This document shows positions 20,401 through 33,577 of a stretch of 64,000 nt of DNA, piece by piece. The notes beneath the pieces were generated by a model. That model did no database searches, was not told the origin of the DNA, and saw only the letters and a list, made by a program, of their open reading frames with translations. The position numbers and the translations under genes were made by a program. Location of the stretch: positions 1-64,000 of the forward strand of contig JASANG010003384.1 of NCBI GenBank assembly GCA_030248215.1, read 5' to 3'. Source of the stretch: Enoplolaimus lenunculus (Eukaryota; Nematoda; Enoplea; Enoplida; Thoracostomopsidae). The number at the start of each line of letters is the position of its first letter. Position 1 is the first letter of the stretch.

Positions 20401-23400
20401 GGCGTTGTAGGCTCATCTGTCGCAAGCGACTGACTAGATGACGTCATCGGTGTTGAGCGAGAAGAAATTGTTGATGCTGATTGGTCAGATTTCGTTGTCG
20501 CAGTTGATGCCAGCCCCTCTGAAGCCGGTGTCAGTTCGCCCTGAGTTCTTTCGTTGAGATTGGTACCACCTCTAGTTAAAGATTCGAGACTCTTTGGCTG
20601 TGAGGTGGTCAAGATTTCACCGAAACGGGTAGACGTGTCTGTTAGATAGGGTTCCACAGTTGTCATTTGATCGCTACCTGCTGATGATACTCTTGTTGCG
20701 ATTGTTTGACCGCTGTTTTTAGATTCTTTGGCTTGAGACTTTGAAGTCAGGCTGTTCGGAGTTTGTTCTGCTGTTTGAGGCTCGAGAGTACTGGTGATGA
20801 CCGTTGTAGATTTCTCAGTTTCTCCAGAATGATTACTTGAGTTTGCGACGATTGCAATTTCGGTGTGAACTGTGGTTGGATTCGGCAAAATTTGTCCTGA
20901 ACTACGCTCTCCACTATCAATTTGAGCACTTCGTTCGCCGCTTCCGGTCACAATAAATTCGTTACCGGATATTTCTGAAGACTCGTTTCCTCGTTGACGT
21001 TCGCTTTGCTGCTGAATAACTTGGCTTCGCGGTGTTCCGAGCTCGAGCCCGCCTTGCCGTTGAGTTAATCCTTCATTTGTTGTCGATGACGATTCACCAC
21101 CGCGTTCGGTTGAATAAATGCCCTCACGAGTTATGGCACCAAATTCAGTTTTGAGCTCGTTTGTTGTTATTACTGTTGCAACTGTTGTTGCAATTGTTGT
21201 CGTTGTTTCTGTTTCTCTAGTAGTTGTTGCAGGCGTTGTTGCTGTTCCGCGTCCAGGTTGCTCTTCAATTACAGTTGCGTTCACAAATAGATTATTTTCC
21301 AAATTGATCAAGCTACCGCGTTCTTCGGTTGTGGGCAGCGTTGCAGACGTCACAGATATTTCACGGTTAGTTGTTTGCTGTTCGAGGTTTCTGTTTCCTG
21401 TGTCCACCTCTAACTGGGTCTCATTCCCGGCAGATTCAGCTCTTTCCAGGCCCATTGTCATCATATCCGCGTATGGTATCATGGTTGTTGTCTCTTGTGG
21501 TAAAATTTCAGTTGTTCTGTCTTCATTTTTTGTTTTGTTCAATGTTTCCAGCTCCTGAGAATCAGGTTCGGATATCAAAATTGTTGTAGAATTATCTTGA
21601 GTTAACTCAAGATCTGTTTGACCATCGATCTCAGCCCCAGATAACTCAAGTGGCTCTGTTCCTGCTACTCCAGCTGTAGTTGCCCAACTGGACGGACCAA
21701 ATGAAGCGGAGCTATTAATAGTCTGTAGGAAGCGATCGCTAATTTGTGAAAAATTTCCAATATTTTCTTGCGCTTCGGCACTGTTTGTAATGGATGGAAT
21801 GTTTGACGTCAGACTGAGACCAGATGGTGTTGCTGTGCTTGAGGGGATGTGATCTTGAGACGCGCGATCTGACGTAGATGTTGGATTCAACTCAACTCCT
21901 GCTTCCGGAGGTCGAGGAGTTCTGCTCTGGAGCCCCGCTGAAGGTGTCGAATGCTCTGATTCCAAAAGGGTTAGCGTGGTTGGCACCGTAGTGGTTCCTT
22001 CGTCATGTGGAGGTACAGTGGATGAGACAAGTTTGGTTGACGGTTCTTTGACGACCGAAACGTCTTTATCGATAACAGCTTTGTTATTTTCTAGTTGTGA
22101 CGGACGCTCTTTGCGACTGAATACTACTCTGAAATAGAAAAAAAATTATGTGATTAATTTTCAACAAAATTAGCTCGCCTAGTTAATCAGGGGCAGTGCC
22201 GCGACAGCGTAAGGTATCCGAGCCCGTCCCCTCTAACATGTGAGATAGCGTTCCTCTTCAACGGGCACAGCAGCTGATCATAAAACGGACGCCACAAAAG
22301 GTTGGCCATAATATATAATGGCGCAAAAATTTTCGCGAGTGAAACAAGCGAAAACCACAACTCCTCCAGCTGAATTAAACCGAAAACTTTTTCCAAACCA
22401 AATTATTTTTGCCCCTTTCTAGTATAGCTTTCATACTGCGCAACTGGTACGTTAAACAATGCTGATATCAAAGTTTTACATGGTGAAAACTACAACAAAT
22501 TGACTGCAAATAATGAAATACTGTAGTGACCCGAATGATAAGATGGTAATAAAAGTGGGAAAGGTCTTCATTTCGTTTCCCAATCAATAGGAGTCCGTAT
22601 CCCTAATAAGAGTTCATAAATGTCAATTCTCCCTAATTGTAGAGCATAAATGACTCCTGGAATAAATAATTTGAGCTTGAAACTATAAAGCGTCCTTAAA
22701 TTTTGAAAGTATATTCCTAAGTATAACCTTGCATTATCGTTCAAGATATTGACACAAGGCAAGCTAACGTCTAATTCTACGGATAGTTCAAGGTCCAACT
22801 AATAAAAGGCGGCGGAGGGCGGGCTAAAAATAAATAACTGCCTGTAACCGGTTAACGGAAAAAGTACCCTCTGGACGAACCAGAGACATTCGGGTGAATG
22901 CACCATCACCGCTCGACTACAAAACAAAAAAATTATCGTTGTACCGGACAAGAAACGTTGATGGTGAACTTTCTTCAGTTGTCGCCAACGCGGTATCAGT
23001 AAACGTTTCTTCTATGCCGTTTGGTTTGTCAGTTGCAATCAAATTTCCGAATTTCTAAAAAAATCAAAAATTATTGAAGAAAGCCAGAATCTAAGCAAGG
23101 CTTAAAGATTGTGGCAGAACTGTAGTGTCATGATAATGGTTCAGAAGAAACTCTGGGGTAAAACTGTATGAAAATACTGTAATGAGATGCGAATTTTCAG
23201 CACCCATTAAAGCACGTTGAGGTTGTTTTTGTATTTTAAGATTTGAAAGGTTTTAAATATATAAAGTACAACGAAGACTTCGATATATGAGTACAGTATA
23301 TATAAATATGTATATATAAATATATATACATAATTATTGAGCGAAGCGAAATTCCTAGCGAAGCTCGGAGTTTCGCGAAGCGTTTTATGTTTTGTACTTG

Positions 23401-25758
23401 GGGGTCGAAAGGTGGATGTCCGTCCGTCCGTCTGTCCGTCTGTCCGTCCGAAAAGAATCTCAGGAACGGCTGAACCGATTTTAATAAACTTTTTTGTTTG
23501 AAAGCCAATTATACTGGGGTGTTAACCTTGCATTGGGGTTTTAAAATTTTGAGCCGTTTATTAGCTAAAGGCTAATTTGCATAATTAATTAAGCCTAAAT
23601 TAGGACTTTCCACAATATTTCACTAATTATTACAGTTAGAAGCAATCTAATTTTAGCATTAAAGGGTTTTTGGGCGCGAGGAACCTGCGTAGACTGTTTA
23701 CAAACCTCTAAAACCGATAATTGAGCAGTTAGCTAATAGATAATTTGCATATTAGCATAGTTTATAAGCCTAAATTAGGACTTTTTACAATATTTCACTA
23801 ATTATTAAGGTTATTAAGGTTAAAAGCAATATAATTTCAGCACTAAAGGGTTTTTTGGTGCGACAAATTTGAATAAATAGTTTACAAACATCCCAAACCG
23901 ATAATTGAATAGTTAGCTAACAGTTAATTTGCATATTAGCTTAATTGACAAGGCAAAACTAGGACTTTTTAAATTATTTCAATAATTATTAGGGTTTACT
24001 GAAGGTTTTTGGGTGCGAATAATCTGAATAAATTGTTTACAAACCTCCAAAACCGATAATTGAATAGTTAGCTAATAACTAATTTGCATATTATCTTAAT
24101 TGACAAAACAAAATTAGGACCTTTTAAATTATTCCAAAAATTATTAGAGTGACTGAAGGGTTTTTGGGTGCGAGAAATCTGAGGAAATTGGTTACAAACC
24201 TCCAAAACCGATAAATGAATAGTTAGCTAACAACTAATTTGCATATTACCTTAATTGCTTACGTGCGTTCGAGCTTCCTCAATAAATGTAGTCCCACTAC
24301 GACTGGTATATAATTATATACATACATATATAGTGAAAGAAACGATGCCGAAGTCGGAAATACACGCAAAAGAATATTTCTGATATTTAAGAAATAATTG
24401 CTTACATTTAAGAAATAAAATTAGCGAGGTACGCTTAAAAAGCATTTCAGTTATAACACAAGAGATTTCCGAAAAATGTGAAAATAAAGTCTGAAAATTG
24501 TAGTTTTGTAGAAAAAATAAACAGAAAATTTGTCAGATTTATCTTTGAAAATTCTTTTCTAAATAAATCCAGAAATACTTTTTTGTGTAAAACTTTTATG
24601 ATTGAACCTGAAGCTGAAAGTTTACATGTGCTTAACGCGAATTGTTTTCTGTCACCACGGGCGTCACTACGGGGGGATTGGGGGCGTTCCCTCAACTTTG
24701 CCTGTTGCCCCCTTAATTAGACTCGGACTAAAAGTTAACAAACTTGAGTTGCAATTGCAGAGACGCCCGAAAAATAATCGATGCCTACCAAACATAATTT
24801 TCTGCGGACACCCCTGTAACCAAAGCCACATACAATCCTCCGATCGCTGCCCTGTTTAGAAATACCTGCGGTGCCCGTTGCGGTAGGCAATTTTGTTCGA
24901 AAACACACTGTTTCATGCTGGGATCGAACACGAATCCGGCGTAACAGTAGAACACGTACGATTCGCCACCCAAGCAATGATGATAGCGGCGGCAATCAAA
25001 CGGATCAATGTGAACACCTTCTCCGAGTCGATGACACATTGACGCACGGACCTTTTCTTTGGTTTGAGTTGATTGAGCTGAAAATACCAAATTTTGTAAA
25101 GTGGTAAAAATTCGTTAAAAGTTTAAAAAATTGAGTAGTTTTTAAAATTTGAGTAAAGTCTTAAAAGTTCGAATAAAGTTTGAAAAATTGGGTAAAGATC
25201 AAAAAATGGGTAAAGTTTCAGTATAAGTTTTAAATATTTGGTAAAATTTCATAAATTGGATAAAGTCTCAAAGATTCACAAACAGCAGGGATATTCAGTT
25301 TGGTACAGGGCGACTCTGAAAAAGCTTTTAAAATATTGCTTTTTAGCATATTAGTGAAAAGCAGTTTCACAACAATACAAATATTACTTTTGGCTTGAAG
25401 TTTCCCTTGGCGGCGTGTACTCTTGACTCTAGTTATTAAGACAATACCACGGGTTTCATTCAAACATACGGCGGCCCATGTAAAGTTCAAAGGCGGAACG
25501 TTTTTCTGCAAGACTACAATAGAGTAAGCTTAATTTTGGACTAATTTTTAACTTAGGATTTGGCGTAGGCTTGGGCTTAACTGTAAACTCATTCTTACAC
25601 TTAGGCATGGGCTTAGTCATAGGCTTAGGCTTAAGAATATGCGTATACTACTGCTACGGCCGTGGTTCCGTACATCTATACATTGGTCCATACGCCGCAC
25701 CTGACGCTCGTTGAGCAAATATAAAGCCAATAAGAATAACACATCGAGCATTAAGCAT
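17417..25758 (-). CDS. secreted chitin-binding (CBM14), mucin-like, EGF-repeat protein
   Basis: Likely an extracellular matrix, cuticle or gut-lining glycoprotein. Exons (-): 25758-25701, 25077-24866, 23054-22945, 22128-20216, 19274-19053, 18391-18269, 17808-17417. Together they total 3030 nt, one open frame of 1009 aa. Residues 1-20 form a signal peptide with core CVILIGFIFA. Residues 34-83 form one peritrophin-A domain with six cysteines (34, 48, 54, 64, 77, 83) and motif DPFDCRRYHHC. Residues 91 to about 764 are Thr/Ser/Glu-rich with many NSS/NST-type sites, a probable O-glycosylated mucin. Three EGF-like domains follow: about 816-845 (third Cys displaced, ends CGCVCPLG), 849-884, and a canonical one at 963-996 (CRENVCANGG to GPYC). 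RRHQRRR-like basic residues precede the last EGF. Upstream exon 26529-26504 could add 24 residues in frame. No exact family name is known to me. Confidence 0.88.
19430..19600. mobile_element. MITE family C (TTAGGC-bearing), decayed intronic copy
   Basis: Blocks of CCTAAGCCTAAGCCTAAGC lie between recognisable family-C internal sequence, and the right part reads GACCCGCCAGAAACCTGGACGCCCC. It lies in the mucin-gene intron before the first EGF exon. Termini are eroded. Confidence 0.5.
22519..22900 (-). mobile_element. MITE family A, copy 3
   Basis: The left end TACTGTAGTGACCCGAATG and interior blocks CAATAGGAGTCCGTATCCCTA and GGAGGGCGGGCTAAAAATAAA are shared with 4275-4514. The far end is weakly preserved (ATTCGGGT near 22890). 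It sits in the mucin-gene intron only about 45 bp from exon 23054-22945. Confidence 0.7.
23333..24290. repeat. GTCC/GTCT microsatellite followed by about five 155-187-bp tandem units
   Basis: An opening block has a (GTCCGTCT)n run at about 23418-23450 and AACGGCTGAACCGATTTTAAT. After it a unit containing AAAACCGATAATTGA, GTTAGCTAA, AATTTGCATATTA and GGGTTTTTGGGTGCGA recurs. The AAACCGATAA anchor appears near 23708, 23895, 24050 and 24203, with a degenerate first unit near 23551. Intronic in the mucin gene (between exons 25077-24866 and 23054-22945). No coding content seen. Confidence 0.75.
25473..25688. mobile_element. MITE family C copy next to the first splice donor of the mucin gene
   Basis: Flanking repeats CATACGGC (25465-25472) and CATACGCC (25689-25696) differ at one base, an 8-bp duplication. 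The left end is GGCGGCCCATGTAAAG, the right end reads ACATCTATACATTGGTC. The interior has GGCTTAGGCTTAAG and similar blocks. The duplication spans intron positions +5 to +12 from the donor at 25700. Confidence 0.8.
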
Positions 25759-26503
25759 CGCCCGCACTATCGGCAAATAGGAGCGTTTTTGGTTTTGTGA
25801 TTGCCTGAAAACAAAGCATTAATGGCTGGGTTTGTGAAATCTTACTTAAAAGTTATGCATAGAAGTAATGTAGCGTTCACAATATAAAATTTAACGTTGC
25901 TACAAAACTCACTTAATATCGGCAACAAAAACAAATAAATGTGAACTCTGAGCCAAAGTCGTTGTTAACAATGAAGACATAGTTTTACTTTAAGGAAACG
26001 TCTTACGCCTACATTTTCAATTAGACGAAGGGGTTAATATGACCAAGAGTGCATAATACAAGAGTGTACAAGACGTTGGGGTCCGCATGGTACAAAATGT
26101 ACCACCGGGCGTTGCGTTTTTGGTCGGCGCTCCATTGTTTAGAATTAGAGTCATTGTCACATGCAATACTCTAAATTAACCTATAAGCGGAGAAATTTTA
26201 GTTGCCTGATACATAAAGTGTCACGGTTGGCACAGTTTGTATACTCCCTCTAAATAAAGGCGGTAAGCCAAAATCGCAACGCGATCCAAGTAAATTTTTC
26301 CTACACAGAATATACCCAGTTGCATACGCTTGTTGAAGTATGCATCATCTACTCATGATATGACGGAACTGTTTATCTGCAATATATCAAATTGGTCAGT
26401 TAAAGTCAACTTAACAAAGCATTTAGAAACTTAAAATTGGTTCTATATTTACTGAACTTTAGTAAGAATTTAGAAACGGCAAAATCATTAAATAATTACT
26501 TAC

Positions 26504-26529
26504 CGTTCAGTGTTGTCCATGGTATCCAT
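26504..26529 (-). other. possible alternative first exon of the mucin gene
   Basis: ATG at 26529 opens MDTMDNTE and ends CG before a strong donor (gtaagtaatt). An acceptor TTTTCAG at 25805-25811 would join it in phase to 25804, giving RQSQNQKRSYLPIVRA before the methionine at 25758 with no stop. It may instead be a 5' UTR exon whose frame is open by chance. Confidence 0.45.
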
Positions 26530-27577
26530 GCATGCTTTTGGAGCCGAGTCCTTCAAGTTTACTTAAATAAATCTTGTATTTATGTAGCTCTAAAATTGTT
26601 TGAATCGTGTTGACGCTCAGCTACGTTGAGGCGCTGTCGATACAATTGAATTATAATTAAGAATAACGGTGTTAAATAATTAAACGGCACTGATGTTGCA
26701 TTATGAGGCATTTATTAATTATAATTTGTAAATAACTATATTGCTGCAAATTAAATGGTATTAAACGAGCACAAAATAAATTGAAAACAAAATAAATTTA
26801 AGCAAAAAATTGTAAGAATCATTCGGGTAGTAAATTAAAAGTTTCCTTTTTAAGTAATTAGGTTTTCAACTGAAATTAGTCAAAATTTACTAAATTTTTC
26901 ATTTGTCATTATTTTTTAAACTGAAATTTTTCAAAATTAACTAATCTCAACTGTCTTTTTGTTTAAGTTCTGATGTGTTAAAAATCAATTTTGGACACTA
27001 ATTTTTGCTTGAATTAGACAAAATTAATTTACAGGGGAATTTTAATAATTTTTAGTTCACGAATCAACATTTTACCTTACTAAAACAAACATTCGGGCTG
27101 TTTTGTTTTAACTTTAATACTTTTTTGCAATTTCTAAAATCTGCCACTTATTTTTTAAATTTAGGCGCAGCATCTGCAGTTTTAAACAAAAAAATATCCC
27201 AAAATTTGTAGCGGAAATAATTTCCAGGTATGTAAACTGCTACGATTGGAATATCTTATTTCAAGTATACCTACCGTTTATCCTCACGCCTACTGAGAAA
27301 TTTTTCTACTTGAAATCGCGTTTGTTTTGCAGCAAATTTTACAGAGTTACCAACGTATAATTAGCCAAACCATCTAAAATTTGTGAATGACCATCCATGC
27401 GTATGTTTAACAATTGAAAACATTTGAAATTTTAAATTTGATCGTTACCTACTCGAACCATTATAATCCCTCGATACAGATTTTAGGATGTTTTCATAGG
27501 TATAAATCCTATCCTATCACCCAATGATAATTCATTTGATTAGCCTTAGCAAGAGTGCATAATACATATCTAATACG

Positions 27578-27711
27578 CTGCAAAAAATGGTGAGTGAAAC
27601 TGACTCTTCATTGAGTCGAATTGACTCTGGCTGAGTCGAATTTTACTCAGTTTGTGTAGTACGGAAAAGCCTATTTCGAAAAGACTCGATTTGACTCGTC
27701 ATTTTTTGCAG
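27578..27711. mobile_element. MITE family B, copy 2
   Basis: Inverted ends CTGCAAAAAATGGTGAGT and TGACTCGTCATTTTTTGCAG, with the internal CTCAGTTTGTGTAGTACGG block shared with 3544-3750. Shorter than copy 1, lacking part of the left arm. Confidence 0.75.
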
Positions 27712-30127
27712 TGTAGAATAAGACGCTTACAAAACGATAGCTATGCGTGTTTGTAAATATCACGTTGTCTTGAAGTGGTACACCAACATTCCCAATCAGT
27801 GGACTGATGTTATTGTAATTTTCTGCATTACAGTACCGGATATTCGACTTATTCGACTTTGAAAAGAGGCATTAGTACTCCAACACTTCAATTGGCGAAG
27901 GTACGACGGATAACATGTTGCGTGACGCTTCGTAAAACTAAAAGCTATAATAGCGGAAGTGTCACACTCTTACGCTTAATAAACTCTTGAAAATAGCAAA
28001 TATGCTAAGTTCTACAAACAGCGCTTGCAACTAACGTTAACATTCGTATTTATTTGAAACTGCGGAGGCATCCGGGAATGTCAGAAATACATACGCAGCC
28101 TTAAAAGGTTGATCGACGTGTATCTGGTACCAAGATCAGGTGTTGGGGCTTACACCTTGTTTCAAAATACAATGGTGTCACTAAGCTGAAGCTCAACCCT
28201 AAGCCTAATCCCAACCGTAACTGTAAATACAAGTTTAATGCAAATCGTAGAATTATTAGTCTAAGTTTAAACCTTTCAGTGTCTAAAACCCACTGGTATC
28301 CACGTTTGTCGTGGGCAGGCACCTATGGGTCGAAAGTACGATGGCAATTATAATTAAGTTTTATTTGCTTATAATATTGAAAAGTTTAAACAGAAAACGG
28401 CAAGTTTTCAAACAGACTAAAAATTTAAATTTGATACTGAATATCGAATTTTATTTTATTAAAAAACAGCTTCTGCATAAAAAATAGTACAAACCCGTGG
28501 TCACTCGGCAACAAACCAACTAAATACTGAAAGGTGTGAAAATCTCGATCAATCGTATTTAAATATCCGGATACGCTTGACAAAAATTAACATTAAAATA
28601 GGAAAACACTTAAAAACAATAAGAAGTTACAAAAATTGAAACAATGTTTAGCAAAAATTGTTATTAATACTTTGTCTTCAAAACTGATATTAGTTTGTGA
28701 TCAACAAACTTCAAAAAGATAAATTTTTTTTCAAAAAGATCTCAAAAGATTTAGGAATTATACTTGGAAATATTAAACATTAACCTACGCCTCTTCCTTT
28801 TTAGAGTTGTGTCGTTCCTGCTTGACAATATGAATTTATTTCTAATTTTCAATTGCTCTTACTCCATTGTGAAATGCTGAAGATGTATATATTTGATGCG
28901 ATTGTTTTGAGTACTAAGAACCCCTGTGGTTCACTGAAGCGTAAAATTCTGATTTTAAACGACAAAAAAATTTCAAGAGCAGATTATTTTTTCACTGTAA
29001 AATACTAAATCGGATAATAAACGGATGTTTAAGTGAAAGGAAATACAAAAAAAGGAAAAAGTTTGCTAGCATCGGTGTCACAGAGCAAAAAATTTGAAAC
29101 AAAAGATTTTAAATGCTTAAAGTTTGCCCTTGTCATTAGTGCACACAAAATGCTCGTACGTCCGTTTTTTACAAACAGATTTTTGGCAGATTTTCACACG
29201 AAAGTATATTTCATTACTTTGTTAATAAAAAAAACTGCGTTCAAGAACGCTGTAAGCGTTTGATTTCATTCAGTTTCACATTCAAACGGTCCATAGCACA
29301 GGGTTGGGATGTCGCTTTGTGTTGACAAAATTTGCTTATATTTGTGTATTAGAATGCGTTAAAATTACGATCTTCTTAAATGGTTTTCCGGCTTTTAAAT
29401 TTTCGACATATTAGTGCGAAAAAATTAATATTTTAATTGACGCTTAGCGTCACATTTCTTGTTTTTGATACTAAAATCAAGGTACAAAACATCAACACTG
29501 GCTGTACACAACAAGTATTTTTGCATTTATTCACAAAAAGTATTGCAAACGGAAAATTGAAAAATTTTCTTCTGCAATTTAAGACATTTTCGTTACAAAT
29601 AATTAGAAAACTTTTAATTTTTTAAACTTCTAATCACGTAAATAGACTCCTGTTAATTTAGACTTAATATTTTGAAGATTTTTGCAGATTAATAGATTTG
29701 CTGACGAGCTCGTTTGGTCAAATTATAGCAAACTATAATTTTTGAACAATTGGAATTTTTTGACAAACTAAAATCGCGCCTTGAGACCGAAAAAATTCCG
29801 GTCAAAAAGTTCAGTTAAAGTTTAATTTTTCCAAAAGTCAAATTTGTGTGTGGAGAGATTAGGGAGGTGTTGAGAAGCTCAAATAGCCAAAAAAATTACA
29901 ACGTATCATTAATTTCCAAACGACGATTGATAGGAGTTAGCGGAAAAGACCAGTTTAATTCTTAAATGAAAATGTTGCTATTCATGGTTTGAAGTCGAAC
30001 GACGTGAATTCAGAGTTCAAGTAGAGAGTAAAATTGCAAAATTTACATAGAAGTAGTTAAACTTTACAAAAAGACAGTTACAATACTAAGAATGCGTTAG
30101 ATCTCATCAAATAAGATATGGGATGGG

Positions 30128-30203
<76 letters not shown>

Positions 30204-30221
30204 GTACTACTATTATTATTA

Positions 30222-30258
<37 letters not shown>
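30128..30258. repeat. (ATT)n trinucleotide microsatellite
   Basis: About 43 units of ATT with few interruptions (AGTACTACT, ATTTTTATT). It reads as poly-Asn or poly-Leu in open frames, which are not genes. Confidence 0.97.
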
Positions 30259-30259
<1 letters not shown>

Positions 30260-33200
30260 TTTCACTATTTTTAGTACAAGAAAATTTGACGTTCGAACTT
30301 TTGAGTAAATTAAAAATTCAAAAGCTATCACAGGAAAACAATTTGGGAAGATGAGGGATAACTTTTGTTATATTGTGTTTTACTGTTATTTACGCTGAAA
30401 AAAACCACAATTTGTCTGATTATTCCGTTGGTCAAATATTCTTTTTTAGAAAATAAGTGTAAAAGCGTGCAAAATGTTACGAACAATACGTCAAAAAAGT
30501 TATTTTTTTTTGATTTCTGAGTGCAAACTTTATGCAGAAGCTATCGCACTTTTGCATGGTGAATTAAAAGTGTAAGTACTCTCTGCGTTTGGGACAAAAT
30601 TCGCACTCTATGCAGTGTTAAACATGAAACATGTACATATATACATACATACATATACTTGCAATGGCTGCAAACTTGTTATCCTTGTGATTTCGCTGTG
30701 CTCGGTACCAATATCCACTTCAACCGCAGTGTGTCTTTCTGTACAGCGCAGTATGTTTGCAAAGAACAAATGATTTTTTAATATTTTAAACAGTACTTTG
30801 GAGCACAAAATTTTCACTGTCATATCCAGTACCCTGGACGCAGGGGCGTACTAGGATTTGAGTTTGGGAGCGTATAATTTTATGCAAAACATTTTTGACT
30901 CTTAAAATCTGGAAGGTTTATTCTTAATCTAGCAAATTTTTGCTGTATTTTTAGAAATTTCTGGCGATATATTCGTCTGTCTGGCTATGATTTTGGCAAA
31001 TTTTTCGGCTGACGAATGCGCGAACATTAAATAAAGTGGAAATGCACAAAAAATTAACAAAAAATGCCAAAAATCATTTTTTGCAGTATAAAAACGCAAA
31101 TGTTCACAAGACACAAATTAATAGCGGAAAATAAAAGTATCTTTTCTCCGAGTATCAAACATTTTTTGTTTTTGATTTCCGGACGGAATACAAATAAATG
31201 TTTCAGCACTGCATATTTGGAGGAACAGAGTGCTGTTGACATATGTCTAATATACTTACAGTCAGTGAAATTTTGCACACAAATTGCACATGATGCAGTA
31301 TGCAAACACTTGTTGGCGGTTGCCTGCAGGTTTGCACGCTGCAATTTCCACGAAAAGTAAATAACTTTCTGTATCGTTTGAAAGGTTACTAAAACCCTAA
31401 AAAGTGAAAATAAGAAATTTAGAAATTCAAACTTATTGCCGCCCCCTCCCTTCTTAGGTATAGCGGCACACAATTTTTACACTTTCGATTTAGTCACAGA
31501 TTCAAGGGCCCGTATTCTCAAACGTATGTAGCAGAGCTGAAAGTGAGGCGTGGTGCGCCGTGGGCACGCATAAAACACATTGGGAGGAGTGAGGTAAGGC
31601 GGAATTGGCCGCCCCGTGGGGTAGCCTGTCCCATATGGAGCGAAAATGAGACAAAAATTGGGAAGATAAAATTTCTTTTGGTGTAAAAAAATTATAGCTT
31701 AAAAGGATGAAAATTTTTTCGGCAGATTAAATATCTAAAATTCGTACTGTTCGCCACATTTTTCTGGCCCACTAGTTGCTAAATTCAGTTTAAACCTGTG
31801 CTGAATAAGCAAGTGAATGTTTCGCAATGATATATTAAAATACATAAGAAATATGGAAATTAGCAAAAAAATCGTTGAAATGCTTTCCGTTCTTTGTTAT
31901 ATAACTGCTAATTTCGTGGTGTATATGAGACATGGTGTTTTTCATGGGGACCCTGTGGGATCGCATGTAGCAGCCATGTGGCGGCTATAAAAAATTCCTC
32001 GTGGTGGATTGAAGTTTGGCGGCCGCAGGCCGTTTCACTTACATTTCTGGCGTGTAGCACTTAGAGTCAGTTGGTTAAGAGGTCTTGTAGCTTTCAACCC
32101 ATTGGGCTACAGCTACTGCGCGCCCGTCCACTATGGATCCGGATGGTCATCTGCTTAGCTTACAACTGACAGATCGTAATCAAAACTAGTGAGGCCGCCT
32201 CCCGAGTCCACGCCTTTAAGAAGCCTGTGACGAATGTTACAAAATCGAAAATTTTGAATGGTTTTCATCAACCCTTTTCATGGTCCCACGTCACAACTCA
32301 ATCTCATGGCCAGACTAAGTAGTGACCCACCTCCGATTATACAACAGAATAAAATCCACAAATGTGTAACTTGGCTTTGATCTGTGAGTTTTCGGCAAAG
32401 TAATGACGACCTTCAAAAACTAACGATTGATAATAATTTTGTAATCTTCGAACTTGAAATGAAAAATATTAACTCAGAGCAGTCGTGAAATCCCCTGAGC
32501 TACAGTAGAGCTAGCACTGCGTTGCGAAAAATAACACCAATTTGTAAAAATATTAACACATTTCTGACGCCGCGTGTCTTCATAAATAACATTTTGTTAT
32601 GCGGTTAAAGTTTTACGCCCATTTAAACCAAATTACATTTTTCTTGGAGAGGTCAACCTGCTCCATTACCCCAACAGAAGGCTAGAAATCCTATTAAACT
32701 GTTGGCTTCGTTAGCGAAACCTATGTGTCAAATCGTTGAAATAACCAAAAATTCAAAACCTAAAATTGAACGGGCAATGAACCCGACAGATATCATGGAT
32801 CGGGTGACATTGCTTACTTGTGTAAACTTTATCTACGCGCGTATACGAGGGTAAACTATCGAAATTTCGCTCCTCTCAAAACTTCTGGCGGTAGAAAATG
32901 TGGTTTTACAGGCTTTATAGGTTACATAGCTAAATTCTGAAGCCCAAAAATGATGTTTCGTAAAACGAAACGATGCATCGATACCCCTGTCTTTATCAGA
33001 CAAGCATGAATAATATAGTGTCCTTGTAAACAAATATGTTTAGGAATTTTTTTCGCTGATCATTCACCAAAAAAATACATCAGACTATCGTATCAACTCA
33101 GGTGGAAATTATACAAGTCAAAGAAGGTGTTGTTATATTTTTGAACAATAACGGATTTTAATTTTTTTGTTCAATATTTTCATTTCAAAATATAGTTTTA

Positions 33201-33497
33201 GATGAAAATTTTGGTCTGAAGTGACTATTTAAACAGTGCGCCAGCGGCTTCATCAGAATGTGTGATTTTATTGCAATTGCGTTAATAATTAAATTGGCAT
33301 TAATAAAAATGACAGTGTAAATTTGCGGTAAAGATGAGTAAGCGATTGAGCAGTTGTAAATTTTTAGTTATATTATTTTTTCAGTTTCGAAAACATTTTT
33401 CAGTACTGGACTCGATAAGAATCGCTTCGGTATAAGCCATTCTGTAAAATTTGTTTTAACTTTCCGTACTGAATATGTTCAATTTGATCTGAAATCT

Positions 33498-33577
33498 AAT
33501 TTCAAGCTTGGATTTACTAATTTCAAGCTTGGATTTACTAATTTCAAGCTTGGATTTACTAATTTCAAGCTTGAATT
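33498..33577. repeat. 21-bp tandem repeat, nearly four units
   Basis: Unit TAATTTCAAGCTTGGATTTAC repeated three times almost without change, with a fourth diverged unit. Each unit contains a HindIII-type AAGCTT palindrome. Confidence 0.9.

Noticed and set aside
21118-21558. 146-codon plus-strand open frame rich in Val and Ser
   Set aside because: Antisense of the Thr-rich mucin exon; its composition is what the reverse complement of ACN codons gives.
23333-24290. CRISPR-like array
   Set aside because: Units are long and tandem with no short unique spacers, and the region is eukaryotic intron.
30107-30331. Open frame with poly-Asn (or poly-Leu on the other strand)
   Set aside because: Translation of the (ATT)n microsatellite.
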